This document shows positions 42,375 to 51,452 of a DNA stretch of 64,000 nt, in pieces. How positions within the stretch are numbered: position 1 is the first letter of the stretch; each line of letters begins with the position of its first letter. Both the position numbers and the translations under genes were made by a program. The stretch is taken from positions 7,931-71,930 of the forward strand of contig DASXVJ010000002.1 of the NCBI GenBank assembly GCA_036504335.1. Direction: 5' to 3'. The notes under the pieces are model-generated. The model had not been told where the DNA came from, ran no database searches, and saw nothing but the letters and a program-made list of their open reading frames with translations. This DNA comes from Fen-183 sp036504335. GTDB taxonomy: Bacteria > Acidobacteriota > Thermoanaerobaculia > UBA5066.

Positions 42375-44021
42375 TCAGGCCGGAGCGGCCGCCTCCGCGC
42401 GAGGCGCGACGCGCCGCCCGCGCCGCCGGCGGCGGCGCTTCGCCGGCGCGCCGGCTGGACTGCCCTCGGGCGGCGGTTCGGGAAGGTCCTCGCCGAACCC
42501 GCCCTCGGGTGCGTCGAGACCGAACGCCTCGCGGGTCCAAAAGTCGCCGGCGAGGAGGGGGAGCGGGGGTTCGGAAGAAGATTCTTCGAGTGAAGAGAGG
42601 GGAGAAGAAAGAGAAAGAGAAGGGGGGATTTCTATGAAGGTGGGTGGGACGGGTTCCAGCTCCGGCGCCGCCAAGACCCGCTCCACCTTCGAAGAAATCT
42701 CCGGCGCCGAAGGCGCGATCTTCTCTTCCACTTTCAAAGAAATCTTCGGCGCCGCAGGCGCCGTCTTCTCTTCCTTCTTCTCTTCCTTCCGCGGTGCCGC
42801 GGGCGTTGCGCCGGGCGGCGCGAACAGCTTGTCGTCCGCGAACTCAACCGGGATCTTCATCCCGATGAGCTTCTGGATCGCGTCGAGCGAAAAGACGTAA
42901 TCCTCGTCCGCGAGCGAGATCGCCTTGCCCGTCCGGCCCGCGCGCGCCGTCCGGCCGATGCGGTGGACGTAGTCCTCGGGGTCCTGCGGAAGGTCCACGT
43001 TGACCACGTGCGTGACGCCCTCGATGTGGAGGCCGCGCGAGGCGACGTCCGTCGCGACGAGGAGCGGGAGCGTTCCGTTCTTGAAGTCCGCGAGGATTTT
43101 CATCCGCCGCGCCTGCGGGATGTCGCCGGTCAGCGCGCCGATCTTCCAGCCGTGCCGCTCGAGCGTTCCGACGAGGCGCTCGGCGAAGCGCTTCGTGTTC
43201 ACGAAGAGGAGCGTCCGGAGAGGCTCTCCGCGCGGGGCCGCGGCGGCCTCGCGGCGGAGGATGCCGAGGAGGAGCGGCATCTTCTCGCGCTGCGACACGT
43301 GGTAGAGCGCCTGCGTGACTCGGTCGGCGGTGACCTGCTCCGGACGGATCTCGACCTTCACGGCGTCGTTCATGTGCTCGTAGGCGAGCTCCATCACACG
43401 CAGCGAGAGCGTGGCCGAGAACATCATCGAGTGGCGCTTCCCGGGGGGCGGGCAGCGGCGGAGGATGCGCCTCAGGTCGCGGATGAAGCCGAGGTCGAAG
43501 AGGCGGTCGGCCTCGTCGATCACGAGCGACTCCACCTCGCCGAAGGACGTCGCGCCCTGCTGCTCGTAGTCGAGCAGGCGGCCGGGCGTCCCGATCAGGA
43601 GGTCGCAGCCGGCCTTGAGCTGGTCGCGCTGCTTGACGTAGTCGATGCCGCCGAAGACGGTCACGATCCTCGGCTTGAGGAAGTGCCCGAGGGCCTTCGC
43701 GTCTTCCTGGATCTGGATGGCGAGCTCGCGCGTGGGCGCGACTGCGAGGGCGCGCGGGTACGGCGAGGGCCTCGGACGTTTCGTGCGCGCGAGGCGCGTG
43801 AAAATCCCGATCAGGAAGGCGGCCGTCTTGCCCGTGCCCGTCTGCGCCTGCGCGGCGACGTCCTTGCCGGCGAGCAGGAGGGGCAGCGTCGCGGCCTGCA
43901 CGGGGGTCGCGCGCACGAATCCGCACGCTGCGACGCCCGCGCTCACGGCGTGGGGGAGCTTGAGATCGGCGAAGTAGACGTCGGTGAGGTGATCGCCGAA
44001 TTTTCCCGGGGGCGCGGCCAT
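42375..44021 (-). CDS. DEAD-box RNA helicase (RhlB/RhlE-like)
   Basis: A 548-residue ATP-dependent RNA helicase. The Q motif (FVRATPVQAATLP), Walker A AQTGTGKT, PTRELA, TPGR, DEAD and SAT are all present in domain one. Domain two has LLFVNTKRFAERL, VATDVASRGLHI and HRIGRTARAGRTGK. A tail of about 170 residues is low-complexity: a repeated PKISLKVEEK/PEISSKVERV segment, a Ser-rich run and a terminal Arg cluster. This tail is encoded by unusually AT- and purine-biased DNA. ATG 44021 was chosen where similarity to the family begins. It is divergent from the permease, 59 bases apart. Confidence 0.93.
   Translation of the reverse strand: MAAPPGKFGDHLTDVYFADLKLPHAVSAGVAACGFVRATPVQAATLPLLLAGKDVAAQAQTGTGKTAAFLIGIFTRLARTKRPRPSPYPRALAVAPTRELAIQIQEDAKALGHFLKPRIVTVFGGIDYVKQRDQLKAGCDLLIGTPGRLLDYEQQGATSFGEVESLVIDEADRLFDLGFIRDLRRILRRCPPPGKRHSMMFSATLSLRVMELAYEHMNDAVKVEIRPEQVTADRVTQALYHVSQREKMPLLLGILRREAAAAPRGEPLRTLLFVNTKRFAERLVGTLERHGWKIGALTGDIPQARRMKILADFKNGTLPLLVATDVASRGLHIEGVTHVVNVDLPQDPEDYVHRIGRTARAGRTGKAISLADEDYVFSLDAIQKLIGMKIPVEFADDKLFAPPGATPAAPRKEEKKEEKTAPAAPKISLKVEEKIAPSAPEISSKVERVLAAPELEPVPPTFIEIPPSLSLSSPLSSLEESSSEPPLPLLAGDFWTREAFGLDAPEGGFGEDLPEPPPEGSPAGAPAKRRRRRRGRRVAPRAEAAAPA
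42592..42628. repeat. 37-base homopurine run inside the helicase gene
   Basis: An uninterrupted purine run on the plus strand (pyrimidine on the coding strand) encodes the Ser/Leu/Pro-rich tail of the helicase. It is long enough to suggest triplex or other non-B DNA potential. Confidence 0.8.
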
Positions 44022-44080
44022 CCAGCCGTCATTGTAGCGTCCGCGGCCTCCCGGAACGCCCGCGTATACTCGGTCGAGTC

Positions 44081-46057
44081 GTGCCTGTTCGGGAGCTGAC
44101 CAAACGGATCTTCCTCGGCAAGAGCCGGGATCCTCTCGATCCGCAGGTATTCCACCAGCTGTCCCTCGTGGCCTTTCTCGCATGGGTGGGCCTCGGGGCG
44201 GACGGATTGTCGTCCTCGGCGTACGGGCCGGAAGAGGCGTTCATCGCGCTCGGGACGCACACCCACCTCGCGGTCTTCCTTGCGGTGGCGACCGCGCTCA
44301 CGGTCATCCTGATCTCGGCGTCCTACGCCCAGCTCATCGAGCTGTTCCCGTCGGGCGGAGGCGGCTACCTCGTCGCGACCCACCTTCTCGGCGAGACGGC
44401 CGGGCTCGTCTCCGGCGCGGCCCTCCTCATCGACTACGTCCTCACGATCTCGACGTCCTGCGTGGCGGGCGTCGCCGCCCTTTCCTCGTTCTTCGGCGAG
44501 ATCTCTCCGTCCCGCCAGCTCGCGTACGCCTGCATCTCCGTCGTGGTTCTCGTGGTCCTGAACCTGCGCGGCGTCCGCGAGTCGATCCAGGTGCTGCTCC
44601 CGATCTTCCTCGCCTTCCTGCTGTCGCACGTCGGGATCCTGCTCTTCGGAATGTTCCGCCACGTCGGAGCGGTTCCCGAGCTCGTCGCCCAGACGGCCCA
44701 CGAGACGCGGTCCACGTGGGCCGAGCTCGGCGCGTGGGGCACGATCATGCTGCTCCTCAAGGCGTTCTCCCTCGGCGGCGGCACGTACACCGGAATCGAG
44801 GCGGTCTCGAACGGCCTCCAGATCCTGCGCGAGCCGCGCGTGAAGACGGGCAAGCGCACGATGGCGTACATGGCGGTTTCCCTCTCGTTCATGGCGGGAG
44901 GGCTGATCCTCTGCTACCTCCTCGCGAACGTCCGGAAGGCCGAGGGCGTGACGCTGAACGCGTCGCTCTACCAGATCCTCTCCCGCGAGCTGTTCGGGAC
45001 CGGCGGCGTCTCGGCCGCGTTCGTCCTCGTCCTCCTCGTCTCGGAAGGCCTCCTCCTCTTTGTCGCGGCGCAGTCGAGCTTCCTCGCGGGGCCGCGCGTC
45101 CTCGCGAACATGGCGATCGACTCGTGGGTGCCGCACCGCTTCAGCCTGCTCTCCGAGCGGCTCGTGACGCAGAACGGCGTGATCCTCATGGGCGCGGCCG
45201 CGATCGCGATGCTGGTCTACGCGCGCGGCTCGATCCACATCCTCGTCCTCATGTATTCGATCAACGTCTTCCTGACGTTCACGCTGTCCCAGCTCGGGAT
45301 GTGCGTGCACTGGTGGCAGGTGCGGAAGACGGATCGCACGTGGGTCCGCCGTTTCGCCGTGAACGGCGCGGGGCTCGCCATCTCGGTGACGATCCTCGTC
45401 GTCTCCACGGCGCTGAAGTTCCGCGAGGGGGCGTGGATGACGGTCGTCATCACGGGCGCCCTCGTCGCGCTCTGCATCGCGGTCAAGAAACACTACGGCT
45501 CGGTGAGCCTCCTCATGAAGCGCGCCGACGACGTCCTCACGACGCTCCCCATGTCGAAGACGGCGCCCGGCGCCGCCGCGCCGGCGCCGGAGCGCGCCGC
45601 CCCGACCGCGGTCTTCCTCGTCTCGGGCTTCAACGGGCTCGGCATCCATTCGCTGCTGCAGGTCCAGAAATACTGGCCGCGTTACTACCGCAACGCGGTC
45701 TTCCTCTCGGTCGGCGTCGTGGACTCGGCGAAGTTCAAGGGGACGGACGAGATGGAGAACCTCCGCCGCGAGACGGAGCGGGACCTCGAGAAGTACGTCG
45801 AGTTCGCGCGAGGGCTCGGAATGAACGCCGAGCAGCACTACACGATCGGAATCGATCTCCTCGACGAGATCGTCGCCCTGTGCAAGAGCGTCAAGGAGCA
45901 GTACGACCGGCCCGTCTTCTTCGCGTCGAAGCTCATCTTCCCGAACGAGAACCTCGCGAACCGGCTGCTCCACAACCAGACTCCGTTCGCCGTCCAGCGG
46001 CGCCTCCAGTTCGAGGGCCTCCAGACGGTCATCCTCCCGATCCAGGTCTCGATTTGA
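44081..46057 (+). CDS. APC-superfamily transporter, KimA-like
   Basis: A 658-residue permease with about 12 membrane helices and a C-terminal soluble domain of about 150 residues. The first helix motif (LGADGLSSSAYGPEEAF) matches the KimA potassium-importer branch (LSSxAYGPE), where the broken helix binds K+ and the tail binds c-di-AMP. The tail here (TAVFLVSGFNGLGIHSLLQ) has a Rossmann/USP-like start. An amino-acid permease is the alternative. GTG 44081 precedes a short cytosolic leader. The stop overlaps the next gene's TTG start (TTGA), so this is probably the first gene of a six-gene operon. Confidence 0.78.
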   Translation: MPVRELTKRIFLGKSRDPLDPQVFHQLSLVAFLAWVGLGADGLSSSAYGPEEAFIALGTHTHLAVFLAVATALTVILISASYAQLIELFPSGGGGYLVATHLLGETAGLVSGAALLIDYVLTISTSCVAGVAALSSFFGEISPSRQLAYACISVVVLVVLNLRGVRESIQVLLPIFLAFLLSHVGILLFGMFRHVGAVPELVAQTAHETRSTWAELGAWGTIMLLLKAFSLGGGTYTGIEAVSNGLQILREPRVKTGKRTMAYMAVSLSFMAGGLILCYLLANVRKAEGVTLNASLYQILSRELFGTGGVSAAFVLVLLVSEGLLLFVAAQSSFLAGPRVLANMAIDSWVPHRFSLLSERLVTQNGVILMGAAAIAMLVYARGSIHILVLMYSINVFLTFTLSQLGMCVHWWQVRKTDRTWVRRFAVNGAGLAISVTILVVSTALKFREGAWMTVVITGALVALCIAVKKHYGSVSLLMKRADDVLTTLPMSKTAPGAAAPAPERAAPTAVFLVSGFNGLGIHSLLQVQKYWPRYYRNAVFLSVGVVDSAKFKGTDEMENLRRETERDLEKYVEFARGLGMNAEQHYTIGIDLLDEIVALCKSVKEQYDRPVFFASKLIFPNENLANRLLHNQTPFAVQRRLQFEGLQTVILPIQVSI

Positions 46058-48012
46058 AACCGGAGGCGCGGCCGCTCCCGCGGGGGCCATTCGCGTCCCG
46101 CCGCCCCCTCGCCTTCGCCCTCGGGATCGCCGCGCTCGTCCTTGCCCTCACGACGGACGAGCGCGTGTTCGGCCTCGTCACCGACGGCCAGATCATGACC
46201 CGCACGGCCTATGCGATGGCGGCGCTCGGAGAGATCGGGATTGCGAAGGGCCATCCGGTGGACATCGTCCAGCCGGCGGGCGACGCGGTGACGCGCTACG
46301 GGATGGGGCCGTCGCTCGTGCGTCTGCCGGTGACGGCGCTCGGCGGCCCGTTCGAGAACGCGTTCGGCCCCGGCGCCTCCCAGACGCTCTTCGTCCTCGA
46401 GCAGATCCTCCTCGTCCTGCTCGCGGCGCTCTCGGCCGGACTCCTGGCCCGCGCGCTCGGAGGCGACGCCCGCGCCGTGCGGCGGGCGGTCCTCGGCACC
46501 GCGATCGCGTCGCCGCTCTGGGCCTACGCCTCGTCGGACTGGTCCGAGCCGCTCCAGGCGGCGTGCGTGGGAGGTGCGTTCTCCGCGGCAGCCTGGGCCG
46601 TCACGGAGTCTCCGAATGAGGAGCAAGCGCCGCGCCGCGCGCTTCTCCTTGCCGCGCTCGCCGGATTCCTCGCCGGATTCGGACTTCTTTCGAAGAGTCT
46701 CCTGGTCATTCTCTTCCCTTCGGTCCTCGCCGCCCTGTGGACTCCCGCGGCGGGCCGCGCGCGCCGGCTCGCGGCAGCTTGCGCGGGCTTTTTGCCGCCG
46801 GCCGCGCTGTGGCTCGCGCTCGAGATCGTGCGCTTCGGAGCGCCGTTCGCTTCGTACGGAGGGGAGCGCTTCAGCCACCCGCCGCTGGACGGCCTGTGGC
46901 GGCTGACGGTCGGGCCGAACAAGGGCCTCTTCGTCTACTTCCCGCTCGCGCTCTTCGGCGTCTGGGGCTTCGTCCGCCTCGCGCGGACGCGCCGCGTCCT
47001 CGGGCTCGCGCTCGCGGGCTTCTCGGCGTTCGTCCTGCTCACGACGGCGGCGTGGTGGTCGTGGGACGGCACGGCGGGCTGGGGCCCCCGGCTGCTCGTC
47101 CCGCTCGTCCCGCTCCTGGCGGCGGCGGCGGCTCTCGCGGCCCCGGCGCTTCCCGCCGCGGCGTTCGCCGCGCTCTTCGCGCTCGGCGTCGCCGTGAACG
47201 CCCTCGGCGCGCTGCAGCCCGACGCGGTCCTCACCTGGTACTACGCGACGGTCAAGCCGCGCGTGCTCTCCAAGGCGGAGCAACGGGCGTTCCCGTCCTT
47301 CGCTCTGGAGACGGATGCGGCGGGCGTCGTGCGGCTTCTCCCGGTCCACGACGTCGCGAACCACGCCGCGCTCTCGCCGCTGCGCGTGAACGCCTGGCTC
47401 CTCGCGCGGCGCCTCGCGGGCGGGAACGTCCTCGCCGCCCTCAGGACGCCTCCGTGGCCGACGGACGTCCCCGGGCAGGAGATCGGCCTCCCTCCCGAGC
47501 AGGCGATCCCGTCGAGCGCGCTCATCTTCCTGACGTCGCCGTTTCGCTGGCCGCACGCCGGGATGTCGCTCTCCCGCGCGTCCGCCCAGACGGACACGGT
47601 TCTCGCGTGGATCGACTGCCTCTACGACCAGGCGCTGCGCGCGCAGGACATGGAACGCGGCGACCGCGCCGTCGCGTTTGCCGAGGAGCTCTACCGGCGC
47701 GTGCCGGGGGCGCAGACCGCCGCGACGCTCGCGGAGGCGTATCGGATCGCGGGGCGCCACGAGGCGCTCGCCGACTTCGTCGGATCGCTGCCGCCCGCCC
47801 GGAAAGCAACTCCCGAGTTCGGCATGGTGCTCGCGCTCGCGACGCGCGACACGGGCAACGAGGCGGGAGCGCGCAGGATCCTGGGGCAGGTGCTTGCCGC
47901 CAGGCCGAGGCCCGAGTACGCCCGGCTCGCGGACACGCCGCTCGCCGCGTGGCCGTCCACGCTGCGGAAGATCCAGTATCCCGCCTCGTTCCTCGCGCCG
48001 AAGTCGCCGTGA
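46054..48012 (+). CDS. GT-C-like polytopic membrane protein with TPR-like tail, copy 1
   Basis: A 652-residue protein with about 10-12 helices in the first 400 residues. The DE pair after the first helix (TTDERVFGLVTDGQ) and the late GWGPRLLVPLVPLL segment fit GT-C glycosyltransferases that use polyprenyl-phosphate sugars (PMT/ArnT type). The C-terminal 150 residues are soluble and TPR-like (LYDQALRAQDMERGDRAVAF). TTG 46054 overlaps the permease stop. It is a tandem paralogue of the next gene, with a shared near-identical DNA patch. Donor and acceptor are unknown, and catalysis is inferred only from the fold pattern. Confidence 0.7.
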   Translation: MKPEARPLPRGPFASRRPLAFALGIAALVLALTTDERVFGLVTDGQIMTRTAYAMAALGEIGIAKGHPVDIVQPAGDAVTRYGMGPSLVRLPVTALGGPFENAFGPGASQTLFVLEQILLVLLAALSAGLLARALGGDARAVRRAVLGTAIASPLWAYASSDWSEPLQAACVGGAFSAAAWAVTESPNEEQAPRRALLLAALAGFLAGFGLLSKSLLVILFPSVLAALWTPAAGRARRLAAACAGFLPPAALWLALEIVRFGAPFASYGGERFSHPPLDGLWRLTVGPNKGLFVYFPLALFGVWGFVRLARTRRVLGLALAGFSAFVLLTTAAWWSWDGTAGWGPRLLVPLVPLLAAAAALAAPALPAAAFAALFALGVAVNALGALQPDAVLTWYYATVKPRVLSKAEQRAFPSFALETDAAGVVRLLPVHDVANHAALSPLRVNAWLLARRLAGGNVLAALRTPPWPTDVPGQEIGLPPEQAIPSSALIFLTSPFRWPHAGMSLSRASAQTDTVLAWIDCLYDQALRAQDMERGDRAVAFAEELYRRVPGAQTAATLAEAYRIAGRHEALADFVGSLPPARKATPEFGMVLALATRDTGNEAGARRILGQVLAARPRPEYARLADTPLAAWPSTLRKIQYPASFLAPKSP

Positions 48013-49898
48013 AGGCCCCGCGTCCCCTCGCCGCCGCGCTGCTCCTCGCGGGCGCCGTCCTCGCGCTCACCGCGGACGAGCGCGTCTACGGTCTCATGGC
48101 GGACGGAAGGACGATGCTCCGGACCGCCGTGTCGATCGCGACGCTCGGGGAGATCGGGATCGCGCGCGGGAGCGCCGTCGACGTCGCCCGGCCCGGTGGC
48201 GACGCCGTGTCGCGTTACGGGATGGGCGCATCGCTCGTTCTGGCCGTCCCGGCGTTCCTGGCCCCCCGCTTCGAGAAGGCGTTCGGGACCGGAACGTCGC
48301 AGACCCTCTTCGTCCTCCTGCAGATCCTGCTCGTCCTCCTCGCGGCGCTCTCCGCCGGCCTTCTCGCGCGCGCGTGGGGCGGAGGGGAGCGGGCCGCGGC
48401 GGGCGCCGCCCTCGCGACCGCGCTCGCCTCGCCGCTCTGGGCGTACGTCGCGCTCGACTTTTCCGAGCCGCTCCAGGCCGCTTGCGTGGCTGGCGCCTTT
48501 TCCGCGGCGGCGTGGGCTGCGAAGGAATCCGCGATGGAGGCGGTCCGGCGGCGCGCGCTTCTCCTGGCCGTTCTCGCCGGGTTTCTGGCCGGATTCGCTC
48601 TTCTTTCGAAGAGTCTCCTGGTGATTCTCTTCGCCGCGGTCCTCGCCGCACTGTGGGCTCCCGCGGCGGGCCGCACGCGCCGGCTCGCGGCTGCGTGCGC
48701 CGGGTTCGCGCCGCCGGCCGCGCTGTGGCTCGTCTTCGAGATCGTTCGTTTCGGGCGCCCGTTCGCGTCCTACGGAGGAGAACGCTTCTCTCACCCGCCC
48801 TTCGACGGCTTGTGGCGCCTCCTCCTCGGAGCGAACAAGGGCCTCGTTTTCTATTTCCCTCTCGTCCTTCTCGCGGCGTGGGGTGCGTTCGAGCTCCTGA
48901 GGACGCGCCGCGCCGCCGCATCGCCCGTCTTCGCCTTCGCCGGGGCGATCCTGGCCGCCGCCGCCGCGTGGTGGGCGTGGGACGGGACTTTCGGCTGGGG
49001 TCCGCGGCTCCTCCTGCCGGCGATCCCGTTGCTCGCCGCCGCGGCGGCGGTGGCGCCGGCGCCGCGCGCCCTCTTCGCGGCGCTGTTTGCGGCCGGAGCC
49101 GCGGTGAACGGCCTCGCGGCGTTTCAGCCTTCGACGCTCACGACGTGGACCTTCGCGACGCTCGCGCCGCGGCCGCTCGCGCCCGCGGACGCCGGCCTCT
49201 ATCCGGACTTCGCACTCCGGCGCGCGGCGGACGGCACGGCGTCCCTCTACCCGCAGTACTTCGCGTCGGGCGAGGCCGCGCTCGCGCCGATCCCGCTCGC
49301 GGGTCGGCTTCTCGCGGCGCGCCTCTCCGGCCGCGGCGCCGCCGGGATCGACGCGGCGCTCTGGAAGGGAGAGCCCGCCCCCGCGTTCGGCGTCGTCGCC
49401 GCGGTGCCCGCGAGCTCGCTCGTGCACCTCACCGCGCCGTTCCGGTGGCCCCGGCTCGGGATGTCGTTCTCTCGCCGAAAGAACGAGGCGGACTGGTCGC
49501 TCGCGTACGTCGAGGCGCTGCTCGACCAGGCGCTCCGCGCGCAGGACATGGGCCGCGCGGACCGGGCTCTCGACTTCGGCGAGCGCCTCTTCGCCTTGCT
49601 GCCGAATCCGGAGACGGCCACCGTCCTCGCGGAGGGATACCGCCTCGCACGGCGGCCCGAGACGCTCGAGTCCTTCGCCGCGACGATTCGCCGGAAGGGG
49701 ATGCAGCCCGAGTTCGCCGTCGTCCTCGCGCTCGCGGCGCGCGACGCCGGAGACACGGCCTCGGCCGCGGCGCGGATGGGGGAGGCCGCGGAGCGGAGCG
49801 GCCGCGCCGACCTCCAGGCGCTCGCCGCGGCGCCGCCGTCCACCTGGCCCGCGACGCTCCGGATGGTCCAGGCCGCGGCGGGTAGGATGGCGCGGTGA
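48009..49898 (+). CDS. GT-C-like polytopic membrane protein with TPR-like tail, copy 2
   Basis: A 629-residue paralogue of the preceding protein with the same plan. A DE pair follows helix one (TADERVYGLMADGR). About 10-12 helices include WWAWDGTFGWGPRLLLPAIP. The C-terminal soluble helical domain contains LLDQALRAQDMGRADRALDF. The start GTG 48009 overlaps the preceding stop as GTGA. DNA at 48600-48732 is almost identical to 46684-46816, while other parts have diverged. It is coupled to the aldehyde dehydrogenase by another GTGA overlap. Confidence 0.7.
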   Translation: MKAPRPLAAALLLAGAVLALTADERVYGLMADGRTMLRTAVSIATLGEIGIARGSAVDVARPGGDAVSRYGMGASLVLAVPAFLAPRFEKAFGTGTSQTLFVLLQILLVLLAALSAGLLARAWGGGERAAAGAALATALASPLWAYVALDFSEPLQAACVAGAFSAAAWAAKESAMEAVRRRALLLAVLAGFLAGFALLSKSLLVILFAAVLAALWAPAAGRTRRLAAACAGFAPPAALWLVFEIVRFGRPFASYGGERFSHPPFDGLWRLLLGANKGLVFYFPLVLLAAWGAFELLRTRRAAASPVFAFAGAILAAAAAWWAWDGTFGWGPRLLLPAIPLLAAAAAVAPAPRALFAALFAAGAAVNGLAAFQPSTLTTWTFATLAPRPLAPADAGLYPDFALRRAADGTASLYPQYFASGEAALAPIPLAGRLLAARLSGRGAAGIDAALWKGEPAPAFGVVAAVPASSLVHLTAPFRWPRLGMSFSRRKNEADWSLAYVEALLDQALRAQDMGRADRALDFGERLFALLPNPETATVLAEGYRLARRPETLESFAATIRRKGMQPEFAVVLALAARDAGDTASAAARMGEAAERSGRADLQALAAAPPSTWPATLRMVQAAAGRMAR

Positions 49899-51442
49899 GC
49901 GCCGCCCCGATCCGCATCGTTTCGCCCGCGACGGGCGTCCTTGTCGGCGAGGTCCCGGACTCCGGGGCCGCCGGCGCCGCGGAGGCGTTCGCCCGCGCGC
50001 GCGCCGCCCAGCCGGCGTGGGCCGCGTGGGACCTCGAGCAGCGCGTCGAGGCGATCCGCCGGTGGCGTGACGCCGTGCTCGACGAGCCCGCCGTTCCGGA
50101 GACGCTCGTGAAGGAGAGCGGCAAGCCCCGGATGGAGGCCGAGGGGATCGAGGTCCTCTACCTCTGCGAGCTGATCCGCGCGATGACGCGCCTCGCGCCG
50201 AGGGCTTTCCGGGAGGAGACGCGGCACCCCCTCCTCTTCCTGACGAAGAAGACGCGTCTCGTGCGGCGCCCTCTCGGCGTCGTCGGGGTCATCGGCCCCT
50301 GGAACTTCCCGATCCTGAACAACGCCGCTGACGCCGTGGCCCCGCTGCTCGCGGGAAACGCGGTCGTCCTCAAGCCGTCCGAGGTGACGCCTCTGACGTC
50401 CGTCCTGCTCGCGGAGCTCTGGCGGCGGGCCGGGAACCCTCCCGGCGTCTTCCAGGTCGTGACGGGCCGGGGCGAAACGGGCGCCGCCGTCGCGAACCTC
50501 GCGGACGGCGTCATGTTCACGGGCTCCGTCGCCACCGGCCGCCGCGTCGGGGCGCGCTGCGGCGAGCGGCTGGTTCCGTGCGTCCTCGAGCTGGGCGGCA
50601 AGTCGCCGTTCGTCGTCCTCGCGGGCGCCGACGTCGAGCGCGCGGCGGAGGCCGCCGCGTGGTCGGCATTCATGCACTCGGGCCAGGCGTGCATCCGGAC
50701 GGAGCGCATCTTCGTGGACGTCTCGGTCGCGGACCGCTTCGAGTCGCTCCTCGTCGCGCGCGTCGCGGCGCTGCGGCAGACGGCGCCCGACCCCAGCGGC
50801 GCCTCGACCCACGACGTCGGCTCGGTGACGTTCGGGCCCCAGATCGAGGTCGTGGAGCGCCACATCGCCGACGCCCTCTCGAAGGGCGCGCGCGTTCTCG
50901 CGGGGGGAGCGCGCGCGGCGGACCGCACCGGCCTCTTCTTCCAGCCGACCGTTCTCGCGGGCGCGACGCCGGACATGGCGGTCATGCGGGAGGAGACGTT
51001 CGGCCCGCTCGTGCCCGTGATGCGCGTGTCGGGCGCCGAGGAGGCCCTCCGGCTCGCGAACGACACGCACCTGGGGCTCAACGCGACGGTGTTCGGCCCG
51101 AGGGCCGACGCGCTCGCCTTTGCGCGCGAGCTGCAGACCGGCCAGGCGATCGTGAACGACGTCCTCGTGAACTACCTCGTCGTCGAGTCGCCGCTCGGCG
51201 GCTGGAAGGAGAGCGGTCTCGGCGTGCGGCACGGCGTCGAGGGCCTGCGCCAGTGGACGCGCACCGAGGCGGTCACGGTCGGCAGGCTGCTGCTTGCGCC
51301 CGTCGACCGGTTTCTCGCCCGGATGCTCGCGTTCCCGTACGACCGGCGCGTCCTCGCGGTCCTGCGCCGCGCCTCGCGTCTCCTGTACCGCCGCGGATGG
51401 GCCGAGAAGCTGAAGTCCCCTCCCGGCCCCTCGCGCCCGTAG
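49895..51442 (+). CDS. Aldehyde dehydrogenase (NAD(P)-dependent)
   Basis: A 515-residue enzyme oxidising an aldehyde to its acid. The cofactor fold shows VIGPWNFPILNNAADAVAP and FTGSVATGRRVG. The general base is Glu232 in VLELGGKSPF and the catalytic Cys is Cys266 in HSGQACIRTE. The substrate-channel block EETFGPLVPVMRV and an ALDH3-like long C-terminus with a basic helical tail (last 50 residues) suggest a membrane-associated fatty- or aromatic-aldehyde enzyme. GTG 49895 overlaps the upstream stop. The natural substrate cannot be read from the sequence. Confidence 0.9.
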   Translation: MSAAPIRIVSPATGVLVGEVPDSGAAGAAEAFARARAAQPAWAAWDLEQRVEAIRRWRDAVLDEPAVPETLVKESGKPRMEAEGIEVLYLCELIRAMTRLAPRAFREETRHPLLFLTKKTRLVRRPLGVVGVIGPWNFPILNNAADAVAPLLAGNAVVLKPSEVTPLTSVLLAELWRRAGNPPGVFQVVTGRGETGAAVANLADGVMFTGSVATGRRVGARCGERLVPCVLELGGKSPFVVLAGADVERAAEAAAWSAFMHSGQACIRTERIFVDVSVADRFESLLVARVAALRQTAPDPSGASTHDVGSVTFGPQIEVVERHIADALSKGARVLAGGARAADRTGLFFQPTVLAGATPDMAVMREETFGPLVPVMRVSGAEEALRLANDTHLGLNATVFGPRADALAFARELQTGQAIVNDVLVNYLVVESPLGGWKESGLGVRHGVEGLRQWTRTEAVTVGRLLLAPVDRFLARMLAFPYDRRVLAVLRRASRLLYRRGWAEKLKSPPGPSRP

Positions 51443-51452
51443 AATCCGCCGG

